Of a stretch of 64,000 bases of DNA, positions 60,708 through 64,000 are shown piece by piece. The translations under genes were made by a program, and so were the position numbers. The notes under the pieces were generated by a model, which saw only the letters and a program-made list of their open reading frames with translations, did not search any database and was not told where the DNA came from. The stretch lies in NCBI GenBank assembly GCA_020637675.1, contig JACKKD010000004.1, forward strand, positions 32,155 to 96,154, given 5' to 3'. The stretch comes from Paracoccaceae bacterium (GTDB lineage Bacteria; Pseudomonadota; Alphaproteobacteria; Rhodobacterales; Rhodobacteraceae). The first letter of the stretch is position 1; each line of letters begins with the position of its first letter.

Positions 60708-61601
60708 TCAGGCTGCCCGCTTGGCCAGCACCCGCGCGACCGTCTCGCCGATGACCGAGGGATGCTCGGCCACGGTAACGCCCGCGGCGGTCAGTATCTC
60801 CACCTTTTCCGAGGCGCTTTCCCCGAAGGCCGAGATGATCGCGCCGGCATGGCCCATGGTGCGGCCCTTGGGCGCGGTCAGGCCCGCGATATAGGCGATG
60901 ACGGGTTTCGTCATATGTTCCTGGATATAGGCGGCCGCCTCGGCTTCCTGCGGGCCGCCGATCTCGCCGATCATGCAGACGACATGGGTGTCGGTGTCCG
61001 CCTCGAACCGTTCGAGGATGTCGCGGAAGGACGATCCGTTGATCGGGTCGCCGCCGATGCCCACGCTGGTCGATACGCCGATGCCGTGGTCCTTCAGTTG
61101 CTGGGCGGCCTCGTAGCCGAGCGTGCCCGAGCGGCTGACGATGCCGACGGTGCCGGGCAGGTAGATGTGGCCGGGCATGATGCCCAGAAGCGCCTTGCCG
61201 GGGCTGATCGTGCCTGCGCAGTTGGGCCCGGTCAGCACCATCCGGCGATCGCGCGGATAGCGCAACATGTAGCGCTTCACCCGGATCATGTCCTGTGCCG
61301 GGATGCCGTCCGTTATGCAGACGCAATAGCGGATGCCGCCATCGGCCGCTTCCATGATGCTGTCCGCGGCGAAGGGCGGCGGGACGAAGACAAGGCTGGA
61401 ATCGGCGCCGGTCGCGGCGACGGCCTGCTTCATAGTATCGAAGACCGGCACACCGAAGACAGTCTCGCCACCCTTGCCGGGCACCACGCCGGCGACGACA
61501 TTGGTGCCATACTCCAGCATCTCCCTGGTGTGGAACTGCGCCATGCGCCCGGTGATGCCCTGCACGACGACGCGGCTGGAACGGTCGAGAAGAATGCTCA
61601 T
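60708..61601 (-). CDS. mtkB: malate-CoA ligase (malate thiokinase) alpha subunit
   Basis: This 297-residue subunit of the succinate/malate-CoA ligase family has the CoA-binding start VVVQGITGRMAQFHTREMLE, then VLTGPNCAGTISPGKALLG and SRSGTLGYEAAQQL. GIGGDPINGSSF and the phosphohistidine loop KGRTMGHAGAIISAFGES follow. MPGHIYLPG and GPNCAGTISPGK are closer to MtkB than to SucD. It would form malyl-CoA from malate, ATP and CoA. Its ATG shares one base with the mtkA stop (TGATG). Confidence 0.88.
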   Translation of the reverse strand: MSILLDRSSRVVVQGITGRMAQFHTREMLEYGTNVVAGVVPGKGGETVFGVPVFDTMKQAVAATGADSSLVFVPPPFAADSIMEAADGGIRYCVCITDGIPAQDMIRVKRYMLRYPRDRRMVLTGPNCAGTISPGKALLGIMPGHIYLPGTVGIVSRSGTLGYEAAQQLKDHGIGVSTSVGIGGDPINGSSFRDILERFEADTDTHVVCMIGEIGGPQEAEAAAYIQEHMTKPVIAYIAGLTAPKGRTMGHAGAIISAFGESASEKVEILTAAGVTVAEHPSVIGETVARVLAKRAA

Positions 61602-62797
61602 CAGACGGCCCTCATCCTGGTGTTCTGCTTGCGGTCGTTCTTCCACGCGGTCACGGCGCGCTCGGCGGCCTCCATCAGGGTGCTGGCGCGGATGATCGGC
61701 AGGCCCGACTTGGCGAGGATCTTCTGGCCCTCCTCGACGTTGGTCCCCGAAAGACGCACGATCACCGGCACGTCCACCGGGTTCGCCGTCAGCGCCTGCA
61801 CCACCCCTTCCGCCACCCAGTCGCAGCGATTGATACCGGCGAAGATGTTGACCAGGATCGCCTGGACGTTCTCGTCCGACATCACCAGGCGGAAGGCCTT
61901 GGCGACCCGTTCGGGCGTGGCGCCGCCGCCGATGTCGAGGAAGTTGGCGGGCTCGCCGCCGGCAAGCTTGATCGTGTCCATCGTCGCCATGGCAAGGCCG
62001 GCGCCGTTCACGATGCAGCCGATGTTGCCCGAAAGCCCGATGTAGGCCAGTCCCCGGTCGGCGGCGCGCGCCTCGCGCGGGTCCTCCTGGCTCTTGTCGC
62101 GCAGTTCGGCGATCTGCGGGTGGCGGAAGAGCGCGTTGCCGTCGAAGGTCATCTTGGCATCGAGCGCGAGGATGCGGTTGTCGGCGGTGATCACGAGCGG
62201 GTTGATCTCGACCATCGTTGCGTCCAGATCGCGGAAGGCGCGGTAGCAACCCTGCAGGGTCCGCACCATCTGCTGGGTGAGGTTGGCGGGGATGCCGAGC
62301 GCATAGGAAATCTCGCGCGCCTGGAATTCCTGCAGGCCGACGGCCGGTTCGACGGTGGAGCGCACGATGGATTCGGGCCGGTTTGCCGATATCTCCTCGA
62401 TCTCCATCCCGCCCTCGGAGGAGGCGACGATCATCACCCGCTGCGAAGTCCGGTCCAGTACGAGGCCCAGATAGATCTCGCGGCCGAAGTCCACTGCGCT
62501 CTCGACGTAGACGCGATAGATGCCCTTGCCCTCCGGACCGGTCTGGTGTGTCACCAGCTTGCGGCCGAACATGGCGTTCGTCGCATCCTGGATTTCGTGT
62601 TCGGAGTTGCACAGCTTCACGCCGCCCGCCTTGCCGCGGCCGCCGGCGTGAACCTGCGCCTTCACGATCCAGCGGTCCCCTCCCAGCTCGCGGGCCCGGT
62701 AGGCCGCCTGTTCGGGGCTGTAGGCCAGCGCGCCCGCTGGCACTGCCACGCCGAACCGCGAGAGTATCTCCTTGGCCTGGTATTCATGAATATCCAT
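61601..62797 (-). CDS. mtkA: malate-CoA ligase (malate thiokinase) beta subunit
   Basis: This 398-residue ATP-grasp subunit begins MDIHEYQAKEILSRFGVAVP. It has VKAQVHAGGRGKAGGVKLC, then VEPAVGLQEFQAREISYALG, EINPLVITADNRILALDAKM and FLDIGGGATPERV. Across its length it follows MtkA of serine-cycle methylotrophs as I recall it (IFAGINRCDWVAEGVVQA, DPREARAADRGLAYIGL). SucC is the alternative, but TCA sucC is normally beside mdh and sucD. It lies 21 bases after the aminotransferase stop. Malyl-CoA lyase is not in the window. Confidence 0.88.
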   Translation of the reverse strand: MDIHEYQAKEILSRFGVAVPAGALAYSPEQAAYRARELGGDRWIVKAQVHAGGRGKAGGVKLCNSEHEIQDATNAMFGRKLVTHQTGPEGKGIYRVYVESAVDFGREIYLGLVLDRTSQRVMIVASSEGGMEIEEISANRPESIVRSTVEPAVGLQEFQAREISYALGIPANLTQQMVRTLQGCYRAFRDLDATMVEINPLVITADNRILALDAKMTFDGNALFRHPQIAELRDKSQEDPREARAADRGLAYIGLSGNIGCIVNGAGLAMATMDTIKLAGGEPANFLDIGGGATPERVAKAFRLVMSDENVQAILVNIFAGINRCDWVAEGVVQALTANPVDVPVIVRLSGTNVEEGQKILAKSGLPIIRASTLMEAAERAVTAWKNDRKQNTRMRAV

Positions 62798-62818
62798 TCG
62801 TTCCTCCCTCGCCCCGGA

Positions 62819-64000
62819 TCACTCTGCTGCCATTCTGGTGACGTAGTGGCTACGCAGCGCCTCCCGCGCGGCAGCCGGATCGGCGCCGGCACCCATCTCG
62901 TTCATCGCCGCGGCAAAGCGGTCGACGATGTCGGTGATCGCGGCTTCGCCGAGCTGGTTCAGGATGCCGATCCTGACCTGCACCGGCTCCGACAGCGTCG
63001 GCCAGATGCCGAAGCCGCGCGACCGGCACATCTGCACCAGGTCCTTCTCGCGCCCCGCCAGCGCGGGCGGCAGGTTCAGCACGACAAGGCTGGTCATGTT
63101 CGAGGTGACGTCGCAACCGAGGGCGATGACCGCCTTCCTGAGCGCCGCTTCGTGCCAGGCATAGTCGCGCGCCTTCCTGGCCTTGCCGTGCTGCAGGTTG
63201 ATGCGCAGCGCTTCGTGAAAGGCCGCGACGGCATAGCCCGAATGGGTGCGGTGATAGGTTCCGGCGGGTGTGTCCTGTCCGTCGAGGATGCTCCAGTGCC
63301 GCGCTTCGAGGATCGGATTGTGGACGTAGCTGTGACAGCCATTTGCCCTCAGATGCGCAATGTAGCGGTCAGTGAAGCTGACCGGCGCATAGGTCAGCGG
63401 AAGGCAGAGCACGCCCTTCTGCGGGCAGGATGCCCAGCCCGCAACGCCGGGATAGTCGTCGATGTCGAAATCGGCGATGCCCAGCGAGGAGACCGCATCG
63501 ACAAGTCCCATGACACCGTGCCGTTCGCAGGCGTCCGAGAAGGCGCGCAGGTCGTTGATCCGGCCCGAGCCTGTCTCCCAATGCGCCATGACCGCCCAGG
63601 TCGGCTTCCTGTCGGCCAGCGCCGTCTCGATCACATCGGCGGTCACGGTCCGGCCGTGCGGCACGGTGACGACGGTGACGTTGGCCGGCCGCGGGTCCAT
63701 CGGGTCGGCGGCAAGGTCGGCGCGACCGGCCGCCTTCATCCGCACGGTCAGCGCGTCGATGCCGCTGAAGGTGCCGTTGACGAAGGCCACGACCGTATCG
63801 CCCGGCAGGATCGCGCCGAAGAGACAGTCGAGCCCGCTCCAGCCGGTGCCGGCGACACCGAAGGTGTGGATGTTCCGCGTGCCCCAGACCTCGCGCAGCA
63901 TCAGCTTGCACTCGATCATTCCGCGCAGCACGTCGGCCTGCATGTGGTCGGCAAGGCCCGCATTGGCAAAGCTTGCCAGAACCCGCGCATCGGTGTTTCC
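62819..64000 (-). CDS. class-V aminotransferase, serine-glyoxylate type, 5' end outside window
   Basis: At least 393 residues read from the window edge to the stop at 62819; the ATG at 63943 is internal to the continuing frame. The fold is aminotransferase class V: TFGVAGTGWSGLDCLFGAIL, then MAHWETGSGRINDLRAFSDA, the PLP Asp in MGLVDAVSSLGIADFDIDDY, and the PLP Lys in WASCPQKGVLCLPLTY. This fits serine-glyoxylate or alanine-glyoxylate aminotransferases, which make hydroxypyruvate and glycine in the serine cycle. Beside mtkAB and hprA that is the best assignment, but it is not a close textbook SgaA. It starts the operon as far as visible. Confidence 0.8.
   Translation of the reverse strand, partial: GNTDARVLASFANAGLADHMQADVLRGMIECKLMLREVWGTRNIHTFGVAGTGWSGLDCLFGAILPGDTVVAFVNGTFSGIDALTVRMKAAGRADLAADPMDPRPANVTVVTVPHGRTVTADVIETALADRKPTWAVMAHWETGSGRINDLRAFSDACERHGVMGLVDAVSSLGIADFDIDDYPGVAGWASCPQKGVLCLPLTYAPVSFTDRYIAHLRANGCHSYVHNPILEARHWSILDGQDTPAGTYHRTHSGYAVAAFHEALRINLQHGKARKARDYAWHEAALRKAVIALGCDVTSNMTSLVVLNLPPALAGREKDLVQMCRSRGFGIWPTLSEPVQVRIGILNQLGEAAITDIVDRFAAAMNEMGAGADPAAAREALRSHYVTRMAAE

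Noticed and set aside
62819..64000. Beta-hydroxyaspartate cycle gene cluster (bhcABCD)
   Set aside because: The neighbours are malate-CoA ligase and a hydroxyacid dehydrogenase rather than hydroxyaspartate aldolase, dehydratase and iminosuccinate reductase.

Overview
The window is high-GC DNA (codon third positions are mostly G or C) from an alphaproteobacterium, most likely Rhodobacteraceae/Paracoccaceae. The reasons are ccoGHIS behind an FNR-type box, the ClpS, HemF, DUF1285 and DUF599 genes, frequent ATGA start/stop overlaps, and a serine-cycle style mtkAB cluster. No tRNA, rRNA, CRISPR array, transposase or phage gene was recognised. Most genes form compact operons.

Layout. 1-4971: a partial DUF2270 membrane protein (-), then ccoGHIS (+), which matures cbb3 oxidase, with a TTGA-N6-TCAA site upstream. 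4985-12733: a D-Ala-D-Ala carboxypeptidase with a SPOR tail, a HAD phosphatase, clpS, an RsmC-like methyltransferase, an SDR, three tandem paralogous small lipoproteins, hemF and a small chorismate mutase. 12684-16178: a histidine kinase/response regulator pair divergent from an HtrA protease.

16242-34407 is an inositol/polyol catabolic island. It has two LacI-type regulators, each with its own candidate palindromic operator; an FrcBCA-type ABC importer; three Gfo/Idh/MocA dehydrogenases plus a remnant of a fourth; TIM-barrel isomerases; and iolC (fused to DUF2090), iolD, iolE and iolB. A hydroxypyruvate isomerase-like gene closes it. Together these genes would import an inositol, oxidise it, dehydrate it, open the ring, isomerise it, phosphorylate it and cleave it. 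Methylmalonate-semialdehyde dehydrogenase (IolA) is not in the window. Small oddities here are a 21-codon ORF that overlaps both iolC and iolD, and a small membrane protein between iolE and iolB.

34413-41828: a DUF1285 gene (-), then a coupled MoxR - DUF58 - DUF4159 - large membrane protein operon (+). 41906-48969: small envelope or unknown proteins, a cupin, an ECF sigma factor coupled to a membrane-anchored VWA protein, a secreted peptidoglycan-binding-like protein and an HWE-type sensor kinase. 49018-58725: a succinate-semialdehyde dehydrogenase divergent from an alpha/beta hydrolase, then a minus-strand operon. In transcription order that operon holds two Opp/Dpp permeases, a double ATPase, an aldehyde dehydrogenase, an SDR, a DmpA-type P1 peptidase and a methyltransferase, with no binding protein. 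58967-64000: a decayed glyA followed, moving upstream, by a small ORF, hydroxypyruvate reductase-like hprA, mtkB, mtkA and a class-V aminotransferase that runs off the window. This is a serine-cycle-like block.

Functions were assigned by reading translated motifs, with no database search. Operators, hairpins and terminators were found by eye.
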